The notes beneath the pieces were generated by a model. That model worked only from the letters and a program-made list of their open reading frames with translations. It had not been told where the DNA came from and made no database searches. Positions 27,837 to 36,304 of a stretch of DNA of 64,000 nucleotides are shown here, piece after piece. The DNA is from Croceicoccus sp. (GTDB lineage: Bacteria; Pseudomonadota; Alphaproteobacteria; Sphingomonadales; Sphingomonadaceae). The translations under genes and the position numbers were made by a program. The stretch spans positions 1-64,000 of the forward strand of contig NZMY01000029.1 of the NCBI GenBank assembly GCA_002694745.1. The letters are read 5' to 3'. How positions within the stretch are numbered: the first letter of the stretch is position 1; each line of letters starts with the position of its first letter.

Positions 27837-28616
27837 ATGGCGAGCGCGCCGCAAAACGCCAATCTTCCGCTGTTCTACAAGAACCTCGTTCCGCTGAACT
27901 CCAACGCGCATGCCAACTGGCGCGCGAAGAGCACCGAGAAGGCGCCCTGGCTTGCCAAGCAGCACGCCATTCCGCTGACGGTCGAGGAATTTCCGCAGGC
28001 GCAGCGTAATTTCCCCATCGTCTTCACCGCGGGCAACAGCCCCGTTCCCATCGCGCTGATGGGCCTGAACGAGGGCGTGAACACCTATTTCGACGATGAC
28101 GGCACGATGATCGATCCGGTCTATGTCCCGGCCTATGTGCGCCGCTATCCGTTCCTGCTCGCCAAGCTGGACAACACCAGCGACCAGCTGTCGCTCTGCG
28201 TCGATCCCGATAGCGATCTGGTCGGCGAATATGACGAGGGCGAGGCGCTGTTCACCGACGGTCAGCCCAGCACGGCCACGCAGAACATCCTGAAGTTCAA
28301 CGAGCAGTTCGAACAGGCCGGCATGAAGACGCAGAACTTCATGGAAGAGCTGAAGAAGCACGATTTGCTGATGGACGGCGAAGTCTCGATCCGCCGCGAC
28401 GACAACGAACAGCCTTTCGTCTATCGCGGATTCCAGATGGTCGATCAGGCCAAGCTGCGCGAAATTCGCGGCGACGTCCTGCGCGGATGGAACCAGAACG
28501 GCCTGCTCGCTCTCGTGTTCGCGCATCTCTTCTCGCTTGACCTGACGCGCGAGATTTTCGCCCGGCAGATTCGTCAGGGCAAGGGACCCAGCACCAACGC
28601 GGCGTCCAACGGCTGA
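27837..28616 (+). CDS. SapC family protein
   Basis: A 259-residue protein matching the SapC family named from the Campylobacter S-layer locus; in sphingomonads and relatives its role is unknown and not necessarily S-layer related. Recognisable blocks are FYKNLVPLNSNAHANW near the start, FPIVFTAGNSPVPIALMGL (about 60-78) and YVPAYVRRYPFLLA. No signal peptide is evident, so it is probably cytoplasmic. CGGAGA lies a few bases before the ATG. It is monocistronic. Confidence 0.85.
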   Translation: MASAPQNANLPLFYKNLVPLNSNAHANWRAKSTEKAPWLAKQHAIPLTVEEFPQAQRNFPIVFTAGNSPVPIALMGLNEGVNTYFDDDGTMIDPVYVPAYVRRYPFLLAKLDNTSDQLSLCVDPDSDLVGEYDEGEALFTDGQPSTATQNILKFNEQFEQAGMKTQNFMEELKKHDLLMDGEVSIRRDDNEQPFVYRGFQMVDQAKLREIRGDVLRGWNQNGLLALVFAHLFSLDLTREIFARQIRQGKGPSTNAASNG

Positions 28617-28702
28617 TCGCCATCAGCGATCGGCTGGCCGCAAAACTGACCCTATATGGGACGGATAAATAACTAGAAAAATTTTTATTGATTGATGCGT
28701 TC

Positions 28703-28731
28703 TTGCAACAGCCTTGCATATCGCATATATG
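28703..28731 (+). promoter_or_regulatory. Predicted sigma-70 promoter of a small RNA
   Basis: TTGCAA (28703-28708), a 17-base spacer and TATATG (28726-28731) sit in an AT-rich patch. They predict a transcript starting near 28738, with no coding frame downstream. Confidence 0.5.
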
Positions 28732-28737
28732 GTTGAT

Positions 28738-28840
28738 GTCCGTTGCGGGCTTCCCTCATGGCCCCACGGACTGGTGCGAGCGATTGCACCACCTCCCTGA
28801 ACCTTGACCACCTCGTGCCATGCGCACGGGGTGGTTTTTT
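28738..28840 (+). ncRNA. Candidate small regulatory RNA with CU-rich anti-Shine-Dalgarno motifs
   Basis: The roughly 103-nt region folds into three hairpins on paper. Hairpin 1 pairs 28739-28743 with 28766-28770 and 28747-28750 with 28761-28764, exposing the loop TTCCCTCATG. Hairpin 2 pairs GGTGC (28773-28777) with GCACC (28786-28790). Hairpin 3 is a 12-pair intrinsic terminator (28807-28834) ending in T6. A single-stranded linker ACCTCCCTGAACCTTG lies between. Both the loop and the linker are complementary to AGGGAGG-type ribosome sites, as in several trans-acting alphaproteobacterial sRNAs. No protein frame explains it. It could instead be only a leaderless terminator region. Confidence 0.6.
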
Positions 28841-28855
28841 ATGGGCTGCCCGCCC

Positions 28856-29842
28856 CTACTCTGCCGCGTCGCTATAGGCCCAGCCGCCGCCTGCGATCAG
28901 GCCGGCGAGCAATTGCGCCAGTTCGCTTACGATGCGGCCTTCTTCGCCGGTGCCCTGTTCGCGCGGCTGACCAGCCTGATCGAGATAGCGGGCGCGATCG
29001 ATTTCGAGTTGCAGGGCATGGATGTCCTGCCGCGGGCGCCCGTGACGATCCAGCACATAGCCGCCCGCATAGGGCCGGTTATAGGCGGGAACCGCCAGCG
29101 CGCGCGAAAGCAGTTCCATCGACGAGGCAGCGAGCGACGACGCGCAACTTGCGCCGAAACGATCGCCCACGACATGGGTGGGGCTGGCACCCCTCCCGGC
29201 AGGCGGCAGGCTGGGCATGGAATGCAGGTCGATGAGAATCGCATATCCATGCCGCTCCTTCAGCCGCGCCAGTTCGCGGCCAAGGGCCAGGTGATAGGGA
29301 ACATGCACGGCGGCGATGCGGCGCTCCGCCTCCTCGGCGGACAGCGGCTGGCGCCATAATTCGCCAAGGCCCGGCAAGCGGCGCGGAAACAGCCCCAGCC
29401 CCCGCGCCGCGCGCGACTGCTGTCGCGGCAGGTCGGGAAGGCGCGCACCGGAGGACGGCGGCGGTCCGCTGAACATACCGCGGTCGATGTCGCCGGTATC
29501 GCGGTTGAGGTCGATCATCGCGCGCGGAACATGAGCAACCAGCAGGCTTGCCCCGCAGGCGGCGGCGGCCATGCGTCCGATCCGATCCACGAAGCGATCC
29601 TCAAGCCGCTGCGCCGCCATCTCGCCGTGACGCATGGATTCGATCAGTCCCGGCGGGTAGGCCCTGCCCGCGTGCGGTACAGCGATCAGGACGGGAAGAC
29701 CGCCTTCACCCGATCGCTGCAGGCTATAGGCGGGCCGCGCCGTGCCGGGCACATGGCCGCCGGATGTCAGCCCCGCGTCGTCCGCTGCATCGGATCTGGC
29801 CCCGAATCTTTGAGAATCCCGCTGCGGGGCATCGTCCTTCAT
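28856..29842 (-). CDS. N-formylglutamate amidohydrolase family protein
   Basis: A 328-residue zinc-dependent hydrolase of the HutG/FGase family. Conserved parts include VLIAVPHAGRAYPP (about 50-63), DLNRDTGDID and LIDLHSMPS (metal-binding aspartate/histidine). The C-terminal YAGGYVLDRHGRPRQDIHALQLEIDRARYLD is diagnostic. The usual reaction releases formate from N-formylglutamate in histidine breakdown, but no other hut gene is nearby, so the substrate may differ. The start at 29842 (MKDDAPQ) is a best guess; the first 40 residues are poorly conserved. It is divergent from cpdR. Confidence 0.87.
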   Translation of the reverse strand: MKDDAPQRDSQRFGARSDAADDAGLTSGGHVPGTARPAYSLQRSGEGGLPVLIAVPHAGRAYPPGLIESMRHGEMAAQRLEDRFVDRIGRMAAAACGASLLVAHVPRAMIDLNRDTGDIDRGMFSGPPPSSGARLPDLPRQQSRAARGLGLFPRRLPGLGELWRQPLSAEEAERRIAAVHVPYHLALGRELARLKERHGYAILIDLHSMPSLPPAGRGASPTHVVGDRFGASCASSLAASSMELLSRALAVPAYNRPYAGGYVLDRHGRPRQDIHALQLEIDRARYLDQAGQPREQGTGEEGRIVSELAQLLAGLIAGGGWAYSDAAE

Positions 29843-30028
29843 GCGGCCAAGGCTGCGACGTCGCGGGCGGCAGGTCAATGTCTGGCTGTTCCAAAGGTGC
29901 ACAGGCTGTGCGAAATTCTCATCTGCATCGCAACATACGTTATAGAGGCTCCGGCGGTTCGGGACGGGCTGGCTCCATACAGCAAAGCCTTGGCTATCAG
30001 CCGATTAGAGGGAAATAAGGTGACATCG

Positions 30029-30406
30029 ATGATTCGCATTCTGCTGGCTGAAGACGAGGAATCGATGCGGACCTATCTTGCCCGCGCGCTGGAAAATGCG
30101 GGTTATGACGTGGTCGCCGTGGACCGCGGCACGCATGCGCTTCCGCTGCTTAAGGACGAACATTTCGACTTGCTGCTGTCGGATATCGTGATGCCGGAAA
30201 TGGACGGCATCGAACTGGCGCAGCGCTGCGCGAAGGTATCGCCGTCGACCAAGGTCATGTTCATCACCGGCTTCGCGGCCGTCACGATGAAGGCCAGCCG
30301 CGAGGCTCCGCAGGCCCGCGTATTGTCCAAACCGTTCCACCTGCGCGACCTTGTTCTGGAGGTCGAACGGCTTTTCGACGATAATGTGGCCAGTATCGAA
30401 CGATAG
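30029..30406 (+). CDS. cpdR: Single-domain response regulator CpdR
   Basis: A 125-residue receiver-only protein. The acidic pocket is LLAEDEESM (E8-D9-E10), the phospho-acceptor is D52 (LLLSDIVMPEMDG) and the lysine is in VLSKPFHLRDL. In Caulobacter and rhizobia unphosphorylated CpdR delivers substrates and PopA/RcdA to ClpXP, coupling proteolysis to the cell cycle through the CckA-ChpT phosphorelay. ATG 30029 has AAGG 8 bases upstream; GTG 30020 is an alternative. It is monocistronic, followed by tRNA-Val. Confidence 0.88.
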   Translation: MIRILLAEDEESMRTYLARALENAGYDVVAVDRGTHALPLLKDEHFDLLLSDIVMPEMDGIELAQRCAKVSPSTKVMFITGFAAVTMKASREAPQARVLSKPFHLRDLVLEVERLFDDNVASIER

Positions 30407-30440
30407 GGCCGGGAATTTTTTCGTACCCTGTCGATTGGGC

Positions 30441-30469
30441 TTGAACAGCACGAAATCCATCGCTAGGGG
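30441..30469 (+). promoter_or_regulatory. Possible promoter of tRNA-Val
   Basis: TTGAAC (30441-30446) and TAGGGG (30464-30469), 17 bases apart, lie about 50 bases before the tRNA. The -10 is weak but GC-rich -10 elements are usual for stable RNA genes in this group. Confidence 0.35.
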
Positions 30470-30517
30470 ACGCGCCTGCCTTCCGGGACGAACCGGTCGG
30501 CAGCACCGCGACAGAGT

Positions 30518-30592
30518 GGGCGTATAGCTCAGTGGTAGAGCACTGTGTTGACATCGCAGGGGTCGGAAGTTCAATCCTTCCTACGCCCACCA
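30518..30592 (+). tRNA. tRNA-Val (anticodon GAC)
   Basis: A 75-nt cloverleaf beginning GGGCGTATAGCTCAGTGG, with the anticodon loop TTGACAT (GAC, reading GTC/GTT), a TTCAATC T-loop, the acceptor end TACGCCC and an encoded ACCA. All stems pair. Confidence 0.97.
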
Positions 30593-30649
30593 TCGCGGCT
30601 CTCTGACAATCGAGAACATCAGCGGTTCCGCTAACGAAGCCGGCCGGCA

Positions 30650-31627
30650 TCATGGAACGAGAATCGTCGCGCCACTCGTCTCGCGCGCTTCCAGCTTGCG
30701 GTGTGCCTGCGCGGCCTCACGCAAGGGAAGGCGTTGCCCTATGTCCGCGCGCAGCACGCCGCTTGCGATCATGTCCGTCAGGCGGCGCGTTCCGGCTTCG
30801 AATTCCTCCCTTACCGCGTAATAATCCATCATGGTCGGGCGCGTGACCATCAGCGAGCCATGCGACGACAGTTCACCCAGTTTCACGCCGGTCACCGGAC
30901 CGCTGGCATTGCCGAAACTGACGATCAGCCCCCTGCACTTCGCCGCTTGCAGCGAGCATGGCCACGTCGCCGCACCCACTCCGTCGAGCACCACATCCGC
31001 GCCGCGCCCGTCGCTTTCGGCAAGGACCGTTTCCATGACATCATCCTGATCGTAACCGCAGACCGCGGACGCACCCGCGGACAGCGCAATCTGCCGCTTC
31101 TCGTCCGTGCTGGCGGTCGCCACGACGCGCGCCCCGATATGCGCAAGCCACCGGATCATGATCTGCCCCGTCGCACCCGCGCCTGCATGGACCAGCACCA
31201 CATCGCCCGCCTGCACCTTGGCGCACCGCTCGATCAGTGCTTCGGCGGTGCAGCCTTTCAGCATCAGCGAAGCCGCCTGATCGAAGTCGACCTCTTGGGG
31301 AAGAGATACCAGCCAATCGGCATTCACGATCCGGGCCGAGGAATAGGCGCCAAGCCCCGACTTGAATGTCGCCACCCGGTCGCCGGTACGAAAGCGATCG
31401 ACCCCTTCGCCGACGTCTTCGATCACCCCGGCCGCTTCTAGACCCAGGCCACTGGGCAGCGGGACCGGATAGAGGCCCGACCGGTGATAGGTATCGATGA
31501 AATTGACGCCCACCGCCTCGTGGCGCAGCAGGACCTCTCCGGGGCCCGGATCGCCAAGTTCCACCTCGCGGAAATGGATGACGTCCGGATTGCCGTTCGT
31601 GTCGATGACTGCCTGAATTGCCTGCAT
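30650..31627 (-). CDS. qor: NADPH:quinone oxidoreductase (zinc-independent MDR family)
   Basis: A 325-residue quinone reductase/zeta-crystallin-like enzyme. The GroES-like N-domain has GVNFIDTYHRSGLYPVPLPS and GLEAAGVIEDVGEGV; the cofactor domain has VLVHAGAGATGQIMIRWL (about 145-162). Zinc-binding cysteines of true alcohol dehydrogenases are absent, as in Qor. It reduces quinones and other electrophiles with NADPH. It is read divergently from icd. Confidence 0.92.
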   Translation of the reverse strand: MQAIQAVIDTNGNPDVIHFREVELGDPGPGEVLLRHEAVGVNFIDTYHRSGLYPVPLPSGLGLEAAGVIEDVGEGVDRFRTGDRVATFKSGLGAYSSARIVNADWLVSLPQEVDFDQAASLMLKGCTAEALIERCAKVQAGDVVLVHAGAGATGQIMIRWLAHIGARVVATASTDEKRQIALSAGASAVCGYDQDDVMETVLAESDGRGADVVLDGVGAATWPCSLQAAKCRGLIVSFGNASGPVTGVKLGELSSHGSLMVTRPTMMDYYAVREEFEAGTRRLTDMIASGVLRADIGQRLPLREAAQAHRKLEARETSGATILVP

Positions 31628-31813
31628 GCCGTTGGTGTCCCTTCCTTGCCGGATCCTGCTACGTGCAACCGCATCGCATTACCACCCCGCCGATAGATCG
31701 CAGGCGACCGCCCTTGCGCCGACGGCGCGCTTTGCTAAGACCCGCTCGACTCATTCGTGCGCGGTGCTCCTTGCCGCGCTCCCTCAAAACACACGAAGAG
31801 AGATGAAAGCCCC

Positions 31814-33040
31814 ATGGAGAAGATCAAGGTAAAGAACCCCGTCGTCGAAATCGACGGCGACGAGATGACGCGGATCATCTGGGAATGGATCCGCGAGCGC
31901 CTGATCCTCCCCTATCTCGACATCGACCTGAAATATTATGACCTGTCGGTGCAGAAGCGTGATGAGACGGACGACCAGATCACCGTCGATGCGGCCAATG
32001 CCATCAAGGAATATGGCGTCGGCGTGAAATGCGCCACCATCACCCCCGACGAGGCTCGCGTCGAGGAATTCGACCTCAAGAAGATGTGGCGCTCGCCCAA
32101 CGGCACGATCCGCAACATCCTTGGCGGCGTGGTCTTCCGCGAACCGATCGTGATCTCGAACGTGCCGCGGCTGGTGCCCGGCTGGACCGACCCGATCGTC
32201 GTCGGCCGTCACGCCTATGGCGACCAGTACCGCGCGACCGACACGCTGATCCCCGGCAAGGGCAAGTTGCGCCTCGTCTTCGATTCCGAGGACGGCCAGA
32301 ACGACCTCGACCTCGAAGTGTTCGAATTCCCGGCACCGGGCGTCGCGATGGCGATGTACAACCTGGACGAATCGATCCGCGACTTCGCGCGCGCTTCGTT
32401 CAACTATGGCCTCGGCCTTGGCTGGCCGGTGTATCTGTCGACCAAGAACACCATCCTCAAGGCCTATGACGGGCGCTTCAAGGACCTGTTCCAGGAAGTG
32501 TTCGACACCGAAGGCTTCAAGGAAAAGTTCGAGGCCGCCGGCATCACCTACGAACACCGCTTGATCGACGACATGGTCGCCTCGGCCCTGAAGTGGAGCG
32601 GCAAGTTCGTCTGGGCCTGCAAGAACTATGACGGCGACGTGCAGTCCGACACGGTTGCGCAGGGCTATGGCTCGCTGGGCCTGATGACATCGGTGCTGAT
32701 GGCGCCCGACGGCAAGACCGTGGAAGCCGAAGCCGCCCACGGCACCGTCACCCGCCATTACCGCCAGCACCAGCAGGGCAAGGCGACCAGCACCAATCCG
32801 ATCGCGTCGATCTTCGCATGGACGCGCGGCCTGATGTATCGCGGCAAGTTCGACGAAACGCCCGAAGTCGTGAAGTTCGCCGAGACGCTGGAGCGCGTCT
32901 GCATCGAGACGGTCGAGAGCGGCAACATGACCAAGGATCTCGCCCTGCTCATCGGCCCCAGCCAGAGCTGGTCGACGACCGAGCAGTTCTTCGAGGCGAT
33001 TGTCCAGAATCTCGAAAAGGAAATGGCCAGCTGGGCCTGA
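31814..33040 (+). CDS. icd: Isocitrate dehydrogenase (NADP+), dimeric eukaryote-like type
   Basis: A 408-residue TCA-cycle enzyme that converts isocitrate to 2-oxoglutarate and makes NADPH. The N-terminus [19 protein letters not shown], the substrate motif [12 protein letters not shown] (about 94-105) and the NADP motif [13 protein letters not shown] are those of the homodimeric type II class common in alphaproteobacteria, not the E. coli type. The chosen ATG gives the standard N-terminus. A terminator follows, so it is monocistronic. Confidence 0.97.
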   Translation: MEKIKVKNPVVEIDGDEMTRIIWEWIRERLILPYLDIDLKYYDLSVQKRDETDDQITVDAANAIKEYGVGVKCATITPDEARVEEFDLKKMWRSPNGTIRNILGGVVFREPIVISNVPRLVPGWTDPIVVGRHAYGDQYRATDTLIPGKGKLRLVFDSEDGQNDLDLEVFEFPAPGVAMAMYNLDESIRDFARASFNYGLGLGWPVYLSTKNTILKAYDGRFKDLFQEVFDTEGFKEKFEAAGITYEHRLIDDMVASALKWSGKFVWACKNYDGDVQSDTVAQGYGSLGLMTSVLMAPDGKTVEAEAAHGTVTRHYRQHQQGKATSTNPIASIFAWTRGLMYRGKFDETPEVVKFAETLERVCIETVESGNMTKDLALLIGPSQSWSTTEQFFEAIVQNLEKEMASWA

Positions 33041-33064
33041 TTTCCTCTCTCGTGCATTAGAACG

Positions 33065-33100
33065 GCACCGGCCTCGCGTAATGCGCGGGGCCGGTGTTTT
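33065..33100 (+). terminator. Intrinsic terminator after icd
   Basis: GCACCGGC-CTCGCG / CGCGGG-GCCGGTG with a short loop is followed by TTTT. It separates icd from the GNAT-nitrilase gene. Confidence 0.85.
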
Positions 33101-33138
33101 CGCATTCAAGACCCGCCAGTTTCCCGAAAGAGTACCCC

Positions 33139-34764
33139 ATGGCCAACACCCGCGCCCGCCTCGAAGTCCGCCAGGCACGAGCGTCCGACGTTTCCGGCAT
33201 CGCCGCCCTCGTGCGCCGCGTCTATGACGACATGCCGGCCTATACCTATGGCGAGATCCGCGGCCAGATGAACAATTTTGCCGAAGGGTGCTTCGTCGCC
33301 AAGCTCGACGGCAAGGTGGTCGGCTATTGCGCGTCGATGCGCGTGTCGCAGGGGCTTGCGTTCTCACCGCACGACTGGGACGAGATTACCGGCAACGGCT
33401 TTGGCATCCGGCACGATCCGACCGGCGACTGGCTCTACGGCTATGAGATGTGCGTCGACCCAAAGGTGCGCGGTACGCGCATCGGCAGGCGGCTTTATGA
33501 GGAACGCCGCTCGCTGGCCGAGCAACTCGAACTGACGGGGATCGTCTTTGCAGGCCGGATGCCCAACCTGCGCCGGTTCTGGCGGCGGGTCGAGGGGCCG
33601 GAGGATTACCTTGAAAAGGTGATCGAGGGAAAGCTGCACGATCCCGTCCTGCGCTTCCAGATGGCCAACGGTTTCGAACCCAACGGCATCATCAAGAACT
33701 ATCTGCCCGAGGATAAGAAATCCAAGGCCTATGCGGTCCGCATGGTCTGGAGGAACCCCTTTGTCGACCGCGACCAGCCGACCAAGTTCCGCCTTCCCCG
33801 CGGTGTCGAGCAGGTTCGCATCGCGACCTGCCAGCTTCAGGCGCGCGCGGTGAAGGATTATGACGAGTTCATGCGCGGCATCGAATATTTCGTTGATGTG
33901 GCTGCCGATTACGAAGCGGATTTCATCCTCTTTCCCGAGATGTTCACCCTGCCCCTGCTCTCCTTCGCCGAAAAGGAACTGAGCCCGCAGGAAGCGATCG
34001 AAGCGCTGAGCTGGTACACGCCCAAGATCCGCAAGGCGCTGTCCAAGATGGCGCTGGAATACAACATCAACATCATCGGCGGGTCGCATCCCACGCGTAT
34101 GGAGGACGGGGACATCCACAATGTCGCCTATGTCTGCCTGCGCGACGGTTCGATCCATGAGCAGGAGAAGATCCACCCGACCCCGAACGAGGATTACTGG
34201 TGGAACATCAAGGGCGGCGATTCCATCGACGCCATCCAGACCGACTGCGGTCCGATCGGCGTGCTGATCTGCTATGACAGCGAGTTTCCGGAACTCGCCC
34301 GACGCCTGGTCGACGAAGGCGCGCGCATCATCTTCGTGCCCTTCTGCACCGACAGCAGGCAGGGTTACATGCGGGTACGCTATTGCGCGCAGGCCCGCGC
34401 GATCGAGAACCAGTGCTATGTGGTGATGAGCGGAAATGTCGGTAACCTGCCGAACGTCGGCAACATGGACATCCAGTACGCGCAGTCCTGCATCCTGACG
34501 CCCTGCGACTTCCCCTTCGCCCGCGACGGCATCGCTGCCGAGGCGAGCGAGAACGTGGAGACGCTCACCATTTCCGACGTCAATCTGGCCGATCTGTCAT
34601 GGGCACGCGCCGAAGGCACGGTGAAGAACCTCGCCGACCGCCGCTTCGACCTTTACCATATCGAATGGGACGGCAAGGTCGGCAAGGTCGCGCCCGATCC
34701 CGAGCATGTTGCCGAAGCGCAGGGCGGCAGGCCGCTTGGTCCGAAACACGCAGGCGGAGGCTAG
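33139..34764 (+). CDS. GNAT acetyltransferase-carbon-nitrogen hydrolase fusion
   Basis: A 541-residue two-domain cytoplasmic protein. An N-terminal GNAT domain (about 7-200) has the CoA loop GYEMCVDPKVRGTRIGRRLY. A nitrilase-superfamily domain (about 225-510) has all catalytic residues: E267 (LFPEMF), K344 (EQEKIHP) and C378 (LICYDSEFPE). The fusion is widespread in bacteria, but its substrate has not been settled; acylation and amide hydrolysis of the same amine are the obvious guess. ATG 33139 gives MANTRARLEV. Its TAG shares CTAG with the stop of the convergent gene. Confidence 0.92.
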   Translation: MANTRARLEVRQARASDVSGIAALVRRVYDDMPAYTYGEIRGQMNNFAEGCFVAKLDGKVVGYCASMRVSQGLAFSPHDWDEITGNGFGIRHDPTGDWLYGYEMCVDPKVRGTRIGRRLYEERRSLAEQLELTGIVFAGRMPNLRRFWRRVEGPEDYLEKVIEGKLHDPVLRFQMANGFEPNGIIKNYLPEDKKSKAYAVRMVWRNPFVDRDQPTKFRLPRGVEQVRIATCQLQARAVKDYDEFMRGIEYFVDVAADYEADFILFPEMFTLPLLSFAEKELSPQEAIEALSWYTPKIRKALSKMALEYNINIIGGSHPTRMEDGDIHNVAYVCLRDGSIHEQEKIHPTPNEDYWWNIKGGDSIDAIQTDCGPIGVLICYDSEFPELARRLVDEGARIIFVPFCTDSRQGYMRVRYCAQARAIENQCYVVMSGNVGNLPNVGNMDIQYAQSCILTPCDFPFARDGIAAEASENVETLTISDVNLADLSWARAEGTVKNLADRRFDLYHIEWDGKVGKVAPDPEHVAEAQGGRPLGPKHAGGG

Positions 34765-35036
34765 CGCGCCTCCGCCGCGAGGGCCGAACGCCTTCTCGCC
34801 AGCAAGCGGTAGATCGCGAACAGGATCAGCAGGTTTACCAGCGGCGCCAATATGGCAACCGCCGGGCCGACCATGCCCAGACGGTCGGCCAGCCAGATCC
34901 ATGGCATGCCCAGCGGGATCAGGAAAATGCCCGAAAGCGGATCCCTTTCCTGCCCGAACAGGCCAAAGGTACCTATGATCAGCAGACCGAGCGCGATGAC
35001 ATAGAGCACCGCGAAGATCGCGCAGACGATCCTCAT
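34761..35036 (-). CDS. Small hypothetical membrane protein
   Basis: A 91-residue protein with an N-terminal helix (about 4-25), a middle hydrophobic stretch (37-50) and a C-terminal helix (56-80) followed by the basic end [12 protein letters not shown] do not recognise a family. It overlaps the upstream lipoprotein gene by 4 bases (ATGA), so the two probably form a unit: a lipoprotein with a membrane partner. Confidence 0.7.
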   Translation of the reverse strand: MRIVCAIFAVLYVIALGLLIIGTFGLFGQERDPLSGIFLIPLGMPWIWLADRLGMVGPAVAILAPLVNLLILFAIYRLLARRRSALAAEAR

Positions 35037-35716
35037 CCGCCGACGACCAGCGCATCGGGAATGACGTAGCGTTCAGGACCGAAGACGATCGTGCTTTCGT
35101 CACCCGACCGCGTGGCTTCGAAGTCCCAGCCGGCAGACCCGTCGGCCTGTGCGCTGTCGGCACCGTAGGCTTCGGTGCCCTGAAAATAGATGGCCCGCTT
35201 TGTCCCATCCGGCTTGGTGACCTCGACAAGCGTCGTGCCGTCATCGCCCCATCCGCGCTTGACCCCCGCGTCGCACATCGCTGCCGAGGCATTGGCGCCG
35301 ACGGTACATGAGAGGGTCGTTGTTGCGTTATAATCCGTTCCGGGGACCAGTGCGTCGCCATCTCCGGCCATGGCCGTCTCCATACCGGCATTCGCATCAC
35401 CCATCGGGACCGAGACCACGGTGACGCCATCGATGGTCGCCACGACCGAACCGCCCAGCGCCGCGGCCTCCGCCTCGGTAGGACAGCCGACCAACGTCGC
35501 GCTGTCATCCAGGTAATCGGCCACGGCCGCGCTTTCACCAAGCTGGCGGCATGGATCGCCCGCTGCCGGGTATCCGTCGCCGAAAGGGGAAAGGCTGGCA
35601 GGGAAAACGAACGCCGTGTCCGCCGCCATGTCGTCATCGGGAATTTCGGCAGGAGAGCCGCATGAAGACAAGATCGTGCCCGCAGCCATGATCGATACAA
35701 GCAGTTTGATACGCAT
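35033..35716 (-). CDS. Hypothetical lipoprotein
   Basis: A 227-residue protein with a lipoprotein signal ([20 protein letters not shown]; lipobox LSSC). The acidic linker [10 protein letters not shown] and a beta-rich C-terminal part follow, including [17 protein letters not shown] (about 167-183), which resembles short beta-hairpins of outer-membrane-associated lipoproteins. Three further cysteines (in DPCRQ, VGCPT and LSCTV) may form disulfides. The function is unknown. It is coupled to the downstream small membrane protein. ATG 35716 is preferred over the adjacent TTG. Confidence 0.75.
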   Translation of the reverse strand: MRIKLLVSIMAAGTILSSCGSPAEIPDDDMAADTAFVFPASLSPFGDGYPAAGDPCRQLGESAAVADYLDDSATLVGCPTEAEAAALGGSVVATIDGVTVVSVPMGDANAGMETAMAGDGDALVPGTDYNATTTLSCTVGANASAAMCDAGVKRGWGDDGTTLVEVTKPDGTKRAIYFQGTEAYGADSAQADGSAGWDFEATRSGDESTIVFGPERYVIPDALVVGG

Positions 35717-35880
35717 CAAGCTCCCTCCCGGTTATGTCGATATGCAATTTCTATCGCATATTGTCGCAGAAGTCGCTTTGAATTTGAACAAAACCCATCA
35801 TCGGCCATATGCTATTGCGAGTCTATTGCATTAGTGTCGACATCGTGAGACTGTCCGCTTCCGGCAATGATGGAGACAAC

Positions 35881-36294
35881 ATGTATCGATTCCTGGACGA
35901 ACGCATCGCAGCCCTCGATGACGGCGCGCGCTTCACGGTCGAGGCCATTCGATTGTGGGTGTCGGCCGTTGCCGAACGCAAATGTCCCGCGGACGCGATC
36001 ACGCCGCTTTTTCTCGACCGCCGGATGATCGCGGCGCTGGCCCCGTTCCACCGCGCGCTGACGCTGCTTGCGGTCCATGCGCGCATCCAGATCGGCTTTG
36101 CACAAAGCTGCTGCCCGGTCGTGGCCGAGGGCGAGGCGCTCTTTCTCTCGCTGCTCGACCGGGACAGTGATCGCATGAATGTCTGCGAGGCTGCCGTCAG
36201 TTCGCCCCATGCCGAACGGCTTTGCCGTTCGATCATGGAACTTGAGGCGGCGATGCAGATTGCGGGTCTGGCGCCGGGACCGGCCCGGCGCTGA
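35881..36294 (+). CDS. Hypothetical protein (possibly DUF6628-like)
   Basis: A 137-residue mostly helical protein. It contains FLDRRMIAALAPFHRALTLLA and a CC pair in FAQSCCPVVAEGEALFLSLL, a pattern I associate with a small sphingomonad family (DUF6628), but I cannot confirm this. A further cysteine lies in AERLCRSIMELE. No signal peptide. TGGAGACAAC precedes the ATG; an upstream in-frame TTG at 35809 is less likely. It stands alone, tail-to-tail with the molybdenum-enzyme operon. Confidence 0.65.
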   Translation: MYRFLDERIAALDDGARFTVEAIRLWVSAVAERKCPADAITPLFLDRRMIAALAPFHRALTLLAVHARIQIGFAQSCCPVVAEGEALFLSLLDRDSDRMNVCEAAVSSPHAERLCRSIMELEAAMQIAGLAPGPARR

Positions 36295-36304
36295 ACCCCG
36301 TCCG

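Noticed and set aside
30593-30649. Short non-coding gap after tRNA-Val as an sRNA or terminator
   Set aside because: No hairpin with T-run and too short for a supported RNA gene.
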